This document shows positions 12,244-22,962 of a DNA stretch of 64,000 nt, piece after piece. This DNA comes from Aphrophora alni. Lineage: Eukaryota; Arthropoda; Insecta; Hemiptera; Aphrophoridae. The notes under the pieces were generated by a model. That model searched no databases and was not told where the DNA came from. It saw only the letters and a program-made list of their open reading frames with translations. How positions within the stretch are numbered: the first letter of the stretch is position 1; each line of letters opens with the position of its first letter. The DNA lies in NCBI GenBank assembly GCA_963513935.1, contig OY740773.1, positions 101,231,291-101,295,290 of the forward strand, written 5' to 3'. The translations under genes were made by a program, and so were the position numbers.

Positions 12244-13489
12244 ATAAAATTCAAAACCTATAGTAAACTCCATTCTTTTAAGAATGAGTTTAACACATAC
12301 GATTCATCTTACAAATTTAAAATGAAAAATGAAATCGTTTATTCCCTAGTCTATTTCTATAATTTAATTCTTGTTTGTAATAGGTAGGAATTACTTCAGC
12401 TATCATATTCAATAGTGACGGTTGGACTTAATACACTAATGACAGTCGATTTAAAAAAATGCACAAACTGAATACGCAATGGCAGAGCTACAATCAGACA
12501 GCTCAATATTTTAAACTACAAACGTTTACTTCTAATTAAAATTAAACAGTTCTAAAATTACCTAAATATCCAGATTGAGTTTTACTAATGTTGTTTTTAT
12601 GCATAAAAACATCTGTACATTAACAGGAATAAATCAAACTCAATATGGATCATAAACTCTCAAAAGGTTTGGTTCTACTTACATCTAAGAATTGCACAAT
12701 CAAATTATACATAAAAGCACCCACGCTGACGCACATACTCTCATTAAATATTTTTCGTGAGATTCCTCCATCAAACAAATTTAACTTTTATTACACAATA
12801 TTATAATACAAAATAATTTTAAATAGGTTCATACACAAAAGTCTGTATCTCACTAGCTATGAGACAATAATTTGGAGGGCACCAATCGAAAGTTTAAAAA
12901 AAATGCTATAAAACAGTGTTGCTTTGGAGTAGTTTAACAGACAAGTGGGATTGTGACAAAACAGACAAATATGACGTATTTTTCGTCTTTTGTTGCGACA
13001 AGCGATGTTGTGTTTTTTATTTTTTATTTATTTTTTTTTTTTGCTAGCGAAGAAATACAGTAACTTTATTGATTTAATAAATTATTTTTATTACGATTTA
13101 GGAAGTTTTGATTGTAAAAAATTGTAAGTACAGATCATTATCTTTACAATGGGACTTTGACTATTACGAATAGGACGATTTTTAGTGAATTTGTTGATTT
13201 CACTTTGTCGATGATATCGATAACCAGTTACAGGGTATTTATAAAATAACATGAAACATTGCACGCATTTCCTCACTCATCCATCCCCAAAACAAAACAA
13301 AAATCAACCAAAATTATTTCTTACCAAAACGTCATTTGGCTAGTTGTTAGTAAAAAATGAAAATAAACCATGGATCTTGTTTTTGAGTTTGTACATTATT
13401 ATAAATTATATTAAAGTAAGAAAACATATTTCTATATTTAAATGTGGTTTAAACACTCTTCATTTCTAAACTCTTCTTAAGCATAAATA
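12244..13489. other. AT-rich intergenic DNA, nothing recognised
   Basis: AT-rich with a T-rich tract near 13015-13042. The minus-strand frame 13091-13276 has no motif. Confidence 0.5.
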
Positions 13490-13528
13490 TTATAAAAAGG
13501 AATAATTATTTCAAGTGAAAAATATACG

Positions 13529-13600
13529 ACCTAGACCGGGAATCGAACCCAGGACCTTTGGCTTTACGCGCCAACGCTCTACCAACTGAGCTATCCTTGA
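13529..13600 (-). tRNA. tRNA-like sequence (probable pseudo-tRNA or SINE head), left copy
   Basis: Read on the minus strand, this 72-nt sequence has a D-arm GCTC/GAGC with AGTTGGTA loop, an anticodon stem TTGGC/GCCAA enclosing a 7-nt loop GCGTAAA (GTA at the anticodon positions), and a T-arm CTGGG/CCCGG with TTCGATT loop. The A-box and B-box promoter sequences are intact. Against a working tRNA: the base before the anticodon is C where U is near universal, and the acceptor stem (TCAAGGA with TCTAGGT) pairs poorly. It differs at one base from the copy at 13841-13912 in opposite orientation. It is best read as a tRNA-derived element rather than a cellular tRNA gene; a diverged tRNA-Tyr origin is possible. 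Confidence 0.55.
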
Positions 13601-13749
13601 TCGCTTCCCAGCATAGGGCATACACTTCTCACTTGAATTTGTTTTTTGGCTTGCAATTTTTGAGTTATGACAGACAAGTTACCTCGTTACAAACGACATT
13701 GAAACCAATCTGTATACTCGGCTTGCAGCCTTTACGTATGTATTTAATT

Positions 13750-14001
13750 TTATTAATTTATTGATTTTAACGCTTATACATTATTTTACCAAGCTAGTAT
13801 TATTGATTAAATAATTATTTCAAGTGAAAAAAAAAAGCGATCAAGGATAGCTCAGTTGGTAGAGCGTTGGCGCGTAAAGCCAAAGGTCCTGGGTTCAATT
13901 CCCGGTCTAGGTCGTATATTTTTCACTTGAAATAATTATTTAATCAATAATACTAGCTTGGTAAAATAATGTATAAGCGTTAAAATCAATAAATTAATAA
14001 A
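13750..14001. repeat. Inverted repeat flanking the right tRNA-like unit
   Basis: The tail that follows the right tRNA-like unit (13919-14001: TATTTTTCACTTGAAATAAT, then ACTAGCTTGGTAAAATAATG, GTATAAGCGTTAAAATC) is present as its reverse complement at 13750-13831, just before the unit. The tRNA-like sequence therefore sits in the loop of a long hairpin with arms of about 82 bp. A shorter piece of the same tail also flanks the left unit at about 13496-13527. Confidence 0.85.
13841..13912 (+). tRNA. tRNA-like sequence (probable pseudo-tRNA or SINE head), right copy
   Basis: Plus-strand copy of the unit at 13529-13600, differing by one base in the T-loop (TTCAATT for TTCGATT). The arms, the GTA at the anticodon positions and the weak acceptor stem are the same. 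The near identity of two oppositely oriented copies suggests either recent duplication or conversion. A third, partial copy lies at 50297-50339 with the same downstream tail, so the unit is mobile. Confidence 0.55.
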
Positions 14002-14049
14002 AAGGAAGTATAGATTTAATGACGTCGGTTAAAGGAGTATTTGTTTTTA

Positions 14050-14345
14050 TGATCCGTAAGTGAAACCAAACATCCTAATAATTACAAGCACGTAGCTCTC
14101 TGTCTGTATGTAAGTCGCAACTAGTCTACAAAGACAAGACGATAAATCCTATATATTTCCAACTTTGCTCACGTATATATTCTTGCATTCTCCCACATAA
14201 AGAAAATATATAACTGTAACAAAAATAAAATGACCTTAGAGTAGTTATGGAGCAAATTACTATTGAGTTGAAATTTGTTTTCCCTTTTTTGAAATACTAT
14301 GTTGTATCAAATAAAACTAGAAGTTATTCAGATTACAAATATGTC
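14050..14345 (+). repeat. Family J dispersed element, copy 1 (3' half)
   Basis: Contains TGTCTGTATGTAAGTCGCAA, ACAAGACGATAAATCCTATA, TTCTCCCACATAAAGAAAA, TATCAAATAAAACTAGAAG and TTATTCAGATTACAAATATG in that order. The same order is seen at 14700, 35765 and 51990. Confidence 0.8.
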
Positions 14346-14384
14346 TGTTTATTTAACGAAAAAAAAATATGTTGAAGTTAGGCC

Positions 14385-14995
14385 AAATTTTAAGTGTCAG
14401 ATATCACGCCCCCTCCTCCCTATAACTTGATTTTTATTTATTTTTTTTTTTTTTTTTGAAGAAGAAGATAATTGCCATTACCTATAACTTGAACACTGCG
14501 TGTCCTAAAATCTTGGAAAAATATTATTTGGATTTAAATTGAAATGCGAAATTATATGTTATAGTTTTTTGTACGACAAAACTTAATTTAACCACTCAAT
14601 GACAAATCCGTAGCGTGTTTTAAAATCAGTTTTCTGTGAAACGTAAGACAAACCATTCAATATCAATTAAAAGATACATAAAATTTCCATTGATTTATCT
14701 TTATTTTAATTAAACACCAAGGGTTCTTATAATTTCACCCACGTGTCCGCCTGTCTGAAAGTCTTAACTAGACAAGACGATAAGTCCTATATACTGTATT
14801 TCAAACTTTGCATTTATATTCTTTGTGTTGTTCCACATAAAGGAAAAATATAGCAGTAACAAAAAATTGACCTTGGGGTAGTTATGGGGAAAAAGTTTAA
14901 AAAATTTAGTTTGGAAAATATTAAGTGTGGACTATCAAATAAAACTAGATTTATTCTGATTACGAATGTGTATTTTACTTTACGAAGAAATTAAT
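14385..14995 (+). repeat. Family J dispersed element, copy 2 (longest copy)
   Basis: Begins near AGTGTCAGATATCACGCCCC and runs through TTTAACCACTCAATGACAAA, CCATTCAATATCAATTAAAAG, TTGATTTATCTTTATT and the block shared with copy 1 to TTATTCTGATTACGAATGTG. It matches 51690-52165 along most of its length, apart from the 50-bp insert at 14431-14480. It directly follows copy 1 in the same orientation. Confidence 0.8.
14419..14492 (-). mobile_element. 50-bp poly(A)-tailed retroinsert with 12-bp target-site duplication
   Basis: CCTATAACTTGA occurs at 14419-14430 and again at 14481-14492. Between them lie 50 bases that on the minus strand read TAATGGCAATTATCTTCTTC, then TTC, an 18-base A run and TAAATAAAAA. 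The copy of this element at 51690-52165 lacks the insert. A short A-tailed insert with a 12-bp duplication is what LINE machinery produces when it inserts an adenylated RNA fragment. The source RNA is not recognisable. Confidence 0.8.
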
Positions 14996-16126
14996 TTACT
15001 AGTGATAGGCCACTAAATTAAAAGACTTGTGCTGTGCGCTTTTATTTTAACATTATTCCTTAACGTTATTTCCTATTATTTGAAACTTTCCACACTGGTT
15101 TAGGTAACGTTTGAGAAATTTCTCTTTTTTTTTTTTTTTTTTTTTACCGACAACTCACAGATCGGTATGTTTGAAGATATAGGAACCAATATGTGTTGAT
15201 TGAATAATTTGAGCAAAATTTAACAAAGATATTTCTCTCGAGAAAATCGTAATTTCTTGTTGTTTTTTTTGAAAAATTTTGGGTTATGGAAAAAATGAAA
15301 GAACCCGTTTAGAGTTGTCGCCACAATAGTCACATATTCTAAAATTTGATTGAAATCAATCCACTCGTTTCGGTTGTAAAGCACTGATCAGACGACAGAT
15401 GCGTAAAACCTCTTTTTTGATCTCAGAGTAACTCAAAACAGAAGAGGACTAAAGAAGGCGCTTGAGGGAAAACCGGGGGAGTACAGGAAAATGAAAACAA
15501 GACGGAGATTGAAAAGGGTGAGGATCTGGAGTACGGCTGAAGGAAAATAGAATTACGAAAGTGCAAAAAAAGTAGAGACGGAAGAAAGTGGTGAAACAAG
15601 CAAAGATCCTAAAAGGAAAATAGTATCATGACAGTAAATTATAACACTCCGATACAAGTACATATATATGATTTTATAACTAGGCATTACCAGTTGTAAA
15701 ACAGAGGAAGTAAAAAAAACATCATTAAGGTAAACTTAGAAATAATGCGTACCACTTAAATAGTTGGCCGTCATCAAGCTTTTGTTTGGCAACAATTGAC
15801 ATTTGCGTTATCATACAAACCCTTGATAACTCCAGTGTTATCACTTGAATATGATAACTCCGCTATTTATCATCTGTACATTATATTCGGAAAAAAACAA
15901 TAAATCATATTCAGTAACCTGGCAGTCGTAAACTTAAATTTATTTGTAAATGCAAATTTTTCATTGTATAAGATTTATCATGAAATCTTTAAATTGATAG
16001 ATGATCATTTATAATTAAGTTTCAGATATAATAAAAATTTCTCCTTAAAAATAAAAAAAATACGAGTTTTCCTTAACTTTGATAAAACTTATTTCAACCT
16101 TGATCCCATGTTCACAAATTTACTTG

Positions 16127-16127
<1 letters not shown>
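14996..16127. other. Intergenic DNA with poly(T) and purine-rich tracts
   Basis: A T run of about 22 bases at 15125-15146 is preceded by ATTTCTCT, and ATTTCTC recurs near 15230, so a second minus-strand retroinsert is possible but weak. 15420-15630 is strongly purine-rich on the plus strand. Its open frames have no recognised motif. Nothing else was seen. Confidence 0.45.

Positions 16128-16162
<35 letters not shown>
16128..16162. repeat. (TA)n microsatellite
   Basis: Uninterrupted run of 17 TA dinucleotides, immediately left of a family C copy. Confidence 0.95.
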
Positions 16163-16164
<2 letters not shown>

Positions 16165-16179
16165 GCATAGCAAAACAAC

Positions 16180-16500
16180 TTAGTGGACACCATCATGGTA
16201 CTTACCTAACCCCACCATACAAGCAGATCTTCTAAATATAGTGCCTTAAAGTTATTTTGTTGAGCCTTGTAGGAAATGTTATAATGTTGTATTGATAGAC
16301 AAGGGGTCTTACCCAGTAGGGTAATAACAGCTGTTTGTATTCTGTTTCTTGACGTCAGTTAGTCTTATACATATAAAAGAGATTTCACTTGATTCACAAA
16401 GTGATTCTTTCAATTCCAAGCGAGCATCGTATATTATGAAGGAACATCCACTCGCTACGCTCAAGTCGGCCCTTCAGCACTGTCGGATCTCATAGCGTTG
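16180..16500 (-). repeat. Family C dispersed element, copy 2 (minus strand)
   Basis: Reverse complement of the family C 3' part: GGTACTTACCTAACC, TGTATTGATAGACAAGGGGTC, TTACCCAGTAGGGTAATAAC, TTCTTGACGTCAGTTAG and ACTCGCTACGCTCAAG in reverse order. Confidence 0.8.
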
Positions 16501-16744
16501 CAAATATCACATTTTCTTAGAAGCTAAGGGTTGAAAATTACATTTTTAACAAAGCCTTAGCTTTTTGTCATCAAAGATATGTTCGAGTTGGTACTACTAC
16601 ATGAAGAATTGAAATTTAGTGTTATAATACCTACTGTAATCAAACTAATGAAATAGGTAGGGAATATAGATAGCAAAGTCAGATTTATTATCTCCAGGAA
16701 ACTAATTTACTAGGTTCACAATAGATTAAAAACAATCATTAACA

Positions 16745-17213
16745 TACGCAAATTAAAATTTACGATTGATATTGTTAATTGCTAAAATTCAGAAAGAAAA
16801 AGCATGGGGGGTGAAATTGTATAATCAGCTTCCAAGTAGCATAAAAGCAGAATCGAACTATATAGTGTTTAGAAGGGAAAGTAAAGGAAATGCTTTGGAA
16901 AAAAAAGTTTTATTCTATTGCCAGCTTTCTGAAGGAATGTTCAGAATAAAGTTTCTGTTTTTATATATTGTATTTTTTGTGATGGTGCATTGAAATGTAT
17001 TGCCATGATCCTGCTATGGAAATTTACCTGTTTCTTTAACATTGTATTTGTTGTGCCAATGCAATATAAATTATCGTAATGTATGTTGCTATGCACTGTT
17101 TTGGTGTGTTGAATTTATTGTGTTAGTGCATTAAGATTTGTTGTATTGTGATATGTATGAAAGCTATGCAAATTGTATATTTGTCAACAGCAGAGTAAGT
17201 AAATAAATAAATA
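16745..17213 (+). pseudogene. 3' end of a non-LTR retrotransposon (reverse transcriptase ORF C-terminus plus 3' UTR)
   Basis: The frame 16766-16993 contains GVKLYNQLPSSIK, FRRESKGNALEKK and VLFYC. This fits the C-terminal pattern of many insect LINE polymerase ORFs (G-x-K-x-Y-N-x-L-P followed by F-x-x-x-L-K and an FYS-like end). The stop at 16991-16993 is followed by about 220 bp of AT-rich sequence ending in TAAGTAAATAAATAAATA, a tail like the tetranucleotide-repeat 3' ends of such elements. The element is heavily 5' truncated; sequence before 16745 shows no upstream polymerase motifs. Clade is not assignable from this piece. Confidence 0.65.
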
Positions 17214-18137
17214 CTAAATTGATGATTGGGTGAGTGAAAATATGAAGTGTTTTTATGATCTATGTAATATTTGTTTTTTACTTCAAAATATCAGTTCATT
17301 TACAGTGTAGAAGAAGGTTTATTGTACTAGTATATAGAATTTATTAATGTTTACAAAGGAATTTTATAAGTTCACTCGCCAACTTGTTTTCATTTCATAG
17401 TTACCAAATGAATAAATATTTTCTTCCTGTATTTAAATTTATTTTTGTTTGTTCATGGATACAATAAAATTATACACTTAAAATGGTTTGAACATTAATT
17501 ATACCAACTGTCTGTCTTGGTACTCCATTTACAATTGATGATTTTTCATTGTTGTAGCCCTCCTGCCTGAAATAAAAACAACTACTTAATAGTCCTTGTT
17601 TATATTTATTCTTCCTTTTTTGTAATTCACTGCACTGAACAGATTATTTTCTTACACTACATGATTGAAATGGCGTATGCTATGCAATGTTCTATGTGAT
17701 ATATTTCCTAATGACTGTTTTGGTTGAGATCAGGGTGATTATTATATATTTATTTACAATGCTGAATTGTTACAGTGTTAAAAGTTGAATAGCAAACAAA
17801 GTATGAATAAATATTATCAACATTTTTACACGTTCAATTTGATTTTTTTTTTTAATAGGATTCCATCCTCCACACCAATTTTTATTATTTCTTATTTTAT
17901 TTCTATGGCCGTTACAGTGCTAATGTTTTAGGTTTACAGAGACCATTAAAAATGAAGATTAGTGCGAAACACCTAAGTAGAGATTTTTTACTGTTACCAA
18001 ACTCACCCAATACTTCGTATACTCGTACTGAGTTAATAATACTTCAGTCGTATTTCTCCTTTCCAAAGAATTTAAATCTTTACAAAACAAAAAAACTTAT
18101 TACTTTCACTTTAAACGTATTCAAATAGTTTTGATTA
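17214..18137. other. AT-rich intergenic DNA, nothing recognised
   Basis: No frame of interest, no recurrence within the window, no RNA gene. Confidence 0.5.
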
Positions 18138-18540
18138 AAAAAATACCTACTTCAAAAAACAAACTAAAAAAAGTATAAATAATTTTTTTTTTTACAATAA
18201 CAGTTGCGACTTTATAATAATTATATTCTTAAAATATAAACTACTAGTTGTAACAAAAAAAAAAATAGAGTGTTTATATCTTGCTATTTTTGAAGTCGTC
18301 CCCATGAACGTTCAAGCAATGAGCTTTTATACTGTATACCTGTATGCCTAATCGATCGTGAGTGCTGAATCGATTATGTCGTCGACTTGAAAAAAAGCAA
18401 GATATAAACACTCATTTTTGTTTTGGTTACAACTAGTAGTTTACATTTTAAGAATATAATTATTAGACAGTCTCAACTATTATTGTAAAATATTATTATT
18501 TTAAAATTTTTAGCTTGTTTTTTGAAGTCGGTGTTTTAAA
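18138..18540. mobile_element. Fold-back element, family K
   Basis: The left arm (ACTTCAAAAAACAAACT, TTACAATAACAGTTGCGAC, TTCTTAAAATATAAACTACT, AGTTGTAACAAAAA, GAGTGTTTATATCTTGCT) is matched in reverse complement by the right arm up to GCTTGTTTTTTGAAGTCGG. The arms are about 150 bp each around a loop of about 100 bp at 18290-18390. The right end (AAAGTCGGTGT and an A-rich run) recurs near 43937, so a second, partial copy exists. No coding capacity. Confidence 0.8.
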
Positions 18541-18584
18541 TTTTTTTTCCCGCAGTACTGGCAAAAATGTTGTACAAGTACTGG

Positions 18585-18940
18585 CTAGTTAACATAAACA
18601 CATACTATATGCTTGCATTTTATTCAAATGTAATTTTATCAATTAAAAATATGTGCAACTAGCATGTGTCAATCAGGCGCCATATTGGCATATTTTGCAA
18701 CTACGGGTTAATTACTAGCTCAATAGAGTCAGTAATGAAACGGGACAATCTCGAGAGCATACCCTTTCAAATGAGACCACCCCCCAATGAAATCGGTTAA
18801 ACCGTTCCGGAAATATACTCGTTCATTAAAAAATAATTGAGGTCGAATACAGAACCTCCTCCTGTTTTGAAGTTGGTAACAATACAAGCACAAGTATTAC
18901 ACGTAACCGACTCAGTGATACCAACTAGTTAACATAAACA
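18585..18940 (-). mobile_element. Candidate tRNA-derived SINE with 16-bp target-site duplication
   Basis: CTAGTTAACATAAACA is present exactly at 18585-18600 and 18925-18940. The 324 bp between them, read on the minus strand, start TTGGTATCACTGAGTCGGTT ACG (an A-box-like stretch), with GGAGGAGGTTC and GTATTCGACCTC about 60 bp on (a poor B-box). Then follow a body with TTTCCGGAACGGTTTAACC and CCAATATGGCGCC, and an AT-rich 3' end. The duplication is seen directly. Calling the insert a SINE rests on the box-like motifs and is tentative. It lies 45 bp from the family K fold-back. Confidence 0.5.
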
Positions 18941-19723
18941 ATGATGTATGTCTCTCAGTTTGAAGAGTTATCCGTCATCGGTAGGTTTTGTTTGGCAACA
19001 TTTGACATCTCCATAGTCAAATCACCTGTCACAGTTCTCTCAGATGGAAATATTAGAACAAGGTATTACGTGATTGCTCTAATTATCCAATCAGTTAAAC
19101 TGTTTATCCACTACTATGGAACATGAATATCAAGAAAATGTTCTGTATTTCTACGCACTTAAAATTATTTCTGAAAACAAAACGAAATGAATTTAAATAA
19201 ATCAATAATAAAAAGGGGAGAAAATTACACGACTTCGGCATATAGGGACAATAATTTGTAAAAAGTCGAAGTCCTTTAAAGCAACAGTTTAAATTGTACA
19301 GACAAAGAAACACGAACTCAATGAAAATGTAATCCTTCTTTGAATTGAACCATCACTCTAGTCTAGCTCGCTACTATCCCGCCTCCAATGTATAGGGTAA
19401 CTAAACCTTGATAATATCTCATTTTTCTATATTCATTGCCCTTACACAAAATTTCAATAGAAAATTAGAATGATTACAAATTAACAGTCTTTGTAAACTG
19501 CACTTCATCCCCCCCCCCATCGTTAAACACTCTTGACCCAGTTCACCACCTTACGCCTCTGTACAGAATTTATCTACAACTATTAATTTCATCCCCTTGT
19601 GCTTACTAATTACAGACGATAGAATGCAGTGTTAGCATTCTGTTTTCATGATATGCAACAATGCTAATTCAATTATATAACAGTTGAATTATTGTTTTGC
19701 TAACTAGTGTAAGCAGCTATGTA
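18941..19723. other. Intergenic DNA, nothing recognised
   Basis: A 9-base C run near 19510. TTTGTTTGGCAACATTTGACAT near 18986 resembles TTTTGTTTGGCAACAATTGACAT near 15779, a short shared phrase of unknown meaning. Frames on both strands (18941-19126, 19104-19313) have no motif. Confidence 0.45.
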
Positions 19724-19725
19724 TA

Positions 19726-20188
19726 CAGGGTGTTACAAAAAGGTTGGGCTGACTATGCATTTTCATATTCTATGTGGGATTCTAAGCTGAAAATGTAGAA
19801 TTTTTTTTCAATTTCCACTTTGTTTAAAAAATAAAAATATTTTGTTTCTTGTACATTTTTTGTAAAGTTAACGGTTTTCAAGATATTCCAAGATAAAAAA
19901 TTGTAACGGCCGCCATTTTGAAAATTATAAAAACTAATTCTTTGTATTTGGTACACTTAACATTAACATGTATTTGGTAAATCGTAACATACAAAATGCT
20001 TATTCCAAATTTGAACTCGATATCTTATCTATTTCTAGAGTTACAGTGAGTTTTTGTAAAAAAAACAAAATGGCGTCTAGCTGCTAAACAAAGTTGAAAT
20101 TGAAAAAAAATTATTCTTCATTTTCAGCTTAGAATCATACATAGAATATGAAAATGCATAGCCAGTCCAACCTTTTTGTAACACCCTG
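19726..20188. mobile_element. TA-flanked MITE with about 70-bp terminal inverted repeats
   Basis: Left end CAGGGTGTTACAAAAAGGTT with GACTATGCATTTTCATATTC, and right end the reverse complement finishing AACACCCTG. Both ends are flanked by TA (19724-19725 and 20189-20190), the target duplication typical of Tc1/mariner-type transposons. It has no transposase. Interior phrases such as CGGCCGCCATTTTGAAAA and ACAAAATGGCG recur in the other MITEs of this window. The minus frame 19753-19956 lies inside it and is incidental. Confidence 0.88.
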
Positions 20189-20189
20189 T

Positions 20190-20429
20190 ATATGTGAAGC
20201 AGAAATAATTTGTATGTACGGTAAAAAATAAACACAACGTTCCAAAGGAGATGTTCCGGGACATTTTTCTGAATTCATGTTTTTTTTTAATCTGAGGTTA
20301 GGGTACTTTCCCTAATTTGTTTCTTCATTTTTTTAAAATCTATTTTACCTAAGAAAAAAAACCTGTACATCACATAACTGTATTTTTTAGATGGATAAAT
20401 AGTATGGTTGAGATAAGCTGTACATCTAC
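20190..20429. other. Short intergenic spacer
   Basis: AT-rich spacer between the MITE and family D; nothing recognised. Confidence 0.5.
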
Positions 20430-20815
20430 TTGTGAGTTTCTAGTTTAAAACTTAATTAGCTCCGACGAACTAGGAGGGCCGCCACACCTGGAGCCTCTCG
20501 CACATCACCAGACCCCCACTCATTAAGATAGATGCATGGAGCACACCACTACCACCACCAAGAAACCATTCCTGAGCACATGCTCCCAAACTTCAAAACG
20601 CCTGGACAGGCTGAGCATACTCCCATGTTACTCATGTCAGCAAGGTCCTCCAAGTCACGTCTGATAAATCACCGTTGGGTCGACCACGCTATACCCTCCT
20701 CCGAGGGTTAAGTACTCATAACATCACCTACATGGAAGCTGGAAGCTAGTATGGCATGCCAGATAGCTTTCCCCCAGTTTTAGCTGGTTGAAAGGGTAAG
20801 ACGGTAAAAAAATAC
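20430..20815 (+). repeat. Family D dispersed element, copy 1
   Basis: Distinctly more GC than its surroundings. Blocks GAACTAGGAGGGCCGCC, ACCCCCACTCAT, GAAACCATTCCTGAGCAC, CTGGACAGGCTGAGCATACT, CCCATGTTACTCATGTCAGC, AAGGTCCTCCAAGTCACGT and AATCACCGTTGGGTCG are found in the same order at 37530-37830. Neither strand gives a recognisable protein. The element type is unknown; a SINE or a LINE 3' end is possible. It is followed by family C in both places. Confidence 0.75.
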
Positions 20816-21029
20816 CCAAGAATAAAAAGTAAAAAAAAATAATTAGTTTTAACCAAAATCGCCATAAAAAAATAAGGATTTTCGTAAGAAAATTTAGAGC
20901 GGTCCGCCACGTTGAAAAAGTGGCTGGAGATTTGAAAAAATTGATAATACCTCTAGTTTTACCTCAAAAAATCCTGTGAAGTTATTTTTTAACTTTTGTA
21001 CTTATCGACTAAAACAGCGGTCGCACCGA
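20816..21029. other. Spacer between families D and C
   Basis: A-rich, with AAATTTAGAGCGGTCCGCCA near 20889. No match found at the second D-C locus. Confidence 0.4.
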
Positions 21030-21745
21030 CAACTCTTTAAGATAAATGACGTAAGATTCTAAAGAAACTGTAAACTCAACATTTCACATTACTGATTTAC
21101 ACCGCATTGTCACATATGTTCTTCCATATTAACGTATTTCCGCAAACTAAAATATTCTAAGAAAACTTCAAGGTTTCAGTAACAGATTATTATGCAGTAA
21201 ATGTATCACGTATGGGTAACCTAAAAATATTGCTTTTGCTTACCCAGTATAGGGTAAATTTGGTAATCCCAAAAATTCGACTTCCGTTTTTGAGATATTA
21301 ACGTTTCATAACCTCTTGAAATTAAAAAAAGTTATTTTTGACTTGCCGTCCATCCGTCGTCGTTGCCTCTGTACGTAAGCACGATAGCGGCCACAAACAT
21401 TAAGATATGAAAAAGTAATTTAGTTTAAAGTATTTATATTTAGCTCATATTGTGCCTATTGAAAATCAGAAGAAAAAAAAACAAATATATAATGTCATAT
21501 GGCGCCTATTTTAAACAGTTTTTTATATCCTTTAGTTATTCAACTTACACACATTAAAATAGATTGAAATTTGCATATTTGAATTCTGCTTGTAATGGAA
21601 ACCCCAGATATCTATGATGAAAAATAGCGAAGTTTTGTCTAAAATTTAATTTAGTACTCAGACCTCCCGAGAAATGTGATATTCGCATAGTTAACAGGGT
21701 CAAGTTACAGATACGAGCGTAGCGAGTGAAAACGTTTCTAATATA
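21030..21745 (+). repeat. Family C dispersed element, copy 3 (with 5' extension)
   Basis: Starts at AAATGACGTAAGATTCTAAAG and TTACACCGCATTGTCACATA, runs through CCGTCCGTCGTCG and GCACGATAGCGGCCACAAAC, and ends after CGAGCGTAGCGAGTG. The 5' part (to TTCAAGGTTTCAGTAA) is shared only with the copy at 38140. The 3' blocks present in copy 1 are missing here, so this copy is truncated where the next element begins. Confidence 0.8.
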
Positions 21746-22960
21746 CAGAGTGGAATTAAAGTCTCTTACACCCTAACTTATTTCAACAGTTTTTGTCATA
21801 TCGGTATCGGACTAAATGTAGTTGTGCAAACTTATACTGTTTTTGTGATGTGTTAAAGTTTTCGGCCGCGATCTTAAATTCGCCATATTGGATTTGAGTA
21901 ATTTTTTTTAATAGTAACATTGTATTTTGATACATTATTTAACAACATTTTTCAACCTTGAGTTCAGTGGTATAAATATTTCTTTGATATCTCTCACATA
22001 TCTCCAGTTATTCACGAAAACCCATGGAAATGTATGAAATTTGACTTTTTTTTTCGAATACTGCAAATTGTTTTAATTGTGCGACACCCATATTACTGCA
22101 CTAAACTTTTATTTTAACCTTCGAAAAATGTGTAATCGATACATATGGCTTATGATCATTCAAATTAAAGCTATTAGTTTTTAAAAAATAGGTTATCGCA
22201 CTATGAAAATAGGTTAGTTGATACGATTGAGGAGAGCTGACTTCTTATCTATAACTAATTGTAATGACAATTTCTCGCAAAAAAAATTAAATTGCTAAAC
22301 CAGTTCTGACAACCTTAATCAATTATTGTTGGGGTTGTAAAAGAAATAATAATTAGGTTAATCGTTATAAATGTAAGTTCGGACTAAACGAAAAGACATT
22401 TTCAAAATCAAGGAGAGGTGACACGAAACGAGTCGTATGCGCATTGTGGAAACGCTATCAGATAGGCCTACTGTTGTCAGTTTATCTAATAAAATACCCT
22501 AACTGACATTTCCATAAAATAAAAAGTAATCCAGTGAGCTTTTTGCCAGATTTAGGGTTAATGACTAATTCAATTTGCAAACTGCAATATACACAAACTG
22601 GACAAATCCAACAGGCAATCGTTTTACAAATCAAGGACGCGTTGGGTTCCCACTGTTGCTGAGTCCAGACTGTACATTCGCCGCCGCCTAGTCTGTTGTC
22701 CCGGTGTCATTGTCAATTATAATTCAATAATGAATGCAAATAATTATCCACCAATTATTTTTTGTGAAATATTTATACCAGCGATATCATGTACATGTAA
22801 ATATCATTCCATTAATATTACAACAAGTGGAATGAGTTGCACACCAGACAAAAAAACTAATAACTCGGTGTATATCATCAAAATAAAGATTTAAAAAATT
22901 TTAGTTGTATTTAGTACGTTACGGAAGACAATCGATAAAAAAGAAAAATGTATATCTCCA
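21746..22960. other. Intergenic DNA with a MITE-like left end
   Basis: ATACAGAGTGGAATTAAAG at 21752 resembles the ACAGAGTG/ACAGGGTG ends of the MITEs here, and AAATTCGCCATATTGG follows, but no matching right end was found. The rest is unremarkable, apart from a slightly GC-richer patch near 22620-22710. Confidence 0.4.
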
Positions 22961-22962
22961 AT

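Noticed and set aside
16128..16162. Origin or promoter role for the (TA)17 run
   Set aside because: A plain microsatellite beside a dispersed repeat; nothing else supports a function.
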